A stretch of 64,000 nt of DNA. Origin: Frigoribacterium sp. ACAM 257 (lineage in GTDB: Bacteria > Actinomycetota > Actinomycetes > Actinomycetales > Microbacteriaceae). Below are positions 63,534-64,000 of the stretch, one piece after another (position 1 is the stretch's first letter; every line of letters begins with the position of its first letter). Below the pieces are notes generated by a model, which did no database searches, was not told the origin of the DNA, and saw only the letters and a list, made by a program, of their open reading frames with translations. Both the position numbers and the translations under genes were made by a program. The stretch spans positions 496,001 to 560,000 of the forward strand of contig NZ_VOLO01000001.1 in assembly GCF_007954365.1 (NCBI RefSeq), in the 5' to 3' direction.

Positions 63534-64000
63534 CTAGCGCTCGTCGGCCTCGGCGGTCGTCGCCGGCAGCTTGTTCGGGATGCCGTCCCGCTTCGTCTTG
63601 CGGAGGCTGAGGACCGTCGCCACGGCGATGGTCAGCAGGATGAACCCGAGCGAGAACCAGATCGGGATCTCGGGGATCCACTCGATCGGCTGGCCGCCGT
63701 TGATGAACGGCACCTCGTTGACGTGCAGGGCGTGGAAGACGAGCTTCACGCCGATGAAGGCGAGGATGACGGCGAGGCCCTGGGCCAGGTAGACGAGGCG
63801 CTCGAGCAGGCCGGAGATCAGGAAGTACAGCTGGCGGAGGCCGAGCAGCGAGAACGCGTTCGCGGTGAAGACGATGTACGCCTCCTGCGTCAGGCCGAAG
63901 ATCGCGGGGATCGAGTCGAGCGCGAACAGGACGTCCGTGAGGCCGATCGCGAGCATCACCAGGAACAGCGGCGTGAACAGGCGCTTGCCGTTCACCTTGG
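63534..64000 (-). CDS. TerC-family integral membrane protein, 3' part
   Basis: C-terminal 155 residues of a TerC-family membrane protein (metal export, for example Mn2+, or tellurium resistance). The gene enters from the right edge, so its start is outside the window; the frame continues past 63995 with no stop. Motif TDVLFALDSIPAIFGLTQEAYIVFTANAFSLLGLRQLYFLI is diagnostic of TerC/Alx/YceF. Helices continue to about 115 residues in, and the tail is basic (SLRKTKRDGIPNKL). A strong terminator follows. Confidence 0.93.
   Translation of the reverse strand, partial: KVNGKRLFTPLFLVMLAIGLTDVLFALDSIPAIFGLTQEAYIVFTANAFSLLGLRQLYFLISGLLERLVYLAQGLAVILAFIGVKLVFHALHVNEVPFINGGQPIEWIPEIPIWFSLGFILLTIAVATVLSLRKTKRDGIPNKLPATTAEADER

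Noticed and set aside
59014-63681. Very long open frame (about 1555 codons) antisense to smc
   Set aside because: High GC3 in real genes leaves few stops on the opposite strand. The translation is a biased Arg/Leu/Gly/Ala mix without motifs, while smc on the plus strand has all expected domains.

Overview
This window is chromosomal DNA of a very GC-rich actinobacterium. GTG starts are common, gene pairs overlap by 4 nt, and most GC sits in third codon positions. Gene content and order (leuCD-murA-plsC-gpsA-ddl-thiL-rsmD-recG-coaD, then MoxR/DUF58/TgpA-DUF177-rpmF-rnc-mutM-smc) fit a free-living member of the Microbacteriaceae. I would not name the genus from sequence alone. There is no prophage, insertion sequence, integrase or CRISPR array. 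The window is mostly core chromosome with small accessory pieces.

Layout. 1-2.6 kb: end of a glycine-betaine/proline ABC importer (proV with CBS tail, proW, proX). 2.8-8.8 kb: small genes, an alpha/beta hydrolase divergent from an MscS channel, an ArsB/NhaD-type permease that overlaps an antisense sugar-isomerase-like gene, and a CorA Mg channel divergent from a fructosamine-kinase-like gene. 9.6-11.9 kb: otsAB trehalose synthesis. 12.1-18.7 kb: a six-gene Mrp Na+/H+ antiporter operon (A fused to B, then C, D, E, F, G). 18.8-24.2 kb: ilvD, ilvB, ilvN, ilvC. 24.3-28.0 kb: mtlD with two membrane proteins, then serA. 28.1-29.1 kb: an MBL-fold hydrolase and tRNA-Glu(CTC). 29.3-34.1 kb: an alpha-glucoside-type ABC importer without ATPase, behind a LacI regulator and a strong operator candidate. 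34.3-37.5 kb: two tandem single-pass beta-propeller paralogues of unknown function. 37.7-51.4 kb: leucine, envelope, thiamin and DNA-repair genes. 51.5-56.1 kb: a MoxR-DUF58-transglutaminase operon. 56.2-62.8 kb: DUF177, rpmF, rnc, mutM, smc. 62.8-64 kb: a histidine phosphatase and the 3' part of a TerC-family gene.

How the genes work together. Several blocks concern osmotic and ionic stress: betaine uptake, MscS, trehalose, Mrp antiporter and CorA. Branched-chain amino-acid synthesis is split between ilvDBNC and leuCD. The right half is the conserved cell-wall, repair and chromosome-structure neighbourhood.

The most interesting signals are regulatory and structural. (1) Many genes lack a Shine-Dalgarno site and instead carry a TAnnnT-like -10 hexamer 6-8 nt before the start codon, which predicts leaderless mRNAs; in two divergent pairs the opposing -10 boxes overlap or abut in only 17-24 bp. 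(2) A 20-bp perfect palindrome lies just downstream of a 17-bp-spaced -35/-10 in front of the sugar importer. (3) A recurring CAGGAGGCGC word often forms hairpin arms, and forms a perfect 20-bp palindrome inside recG. (4) In-frame simple-repeat insertions occur in recG, mutM and smc. (5) A 70-bp near-perfect inverted repeat with a competing fold lies between mutM and smc. I found no convincing wholly new multi-gene system; the tandem propeller pair is the best candidate for uncharacterised biology.
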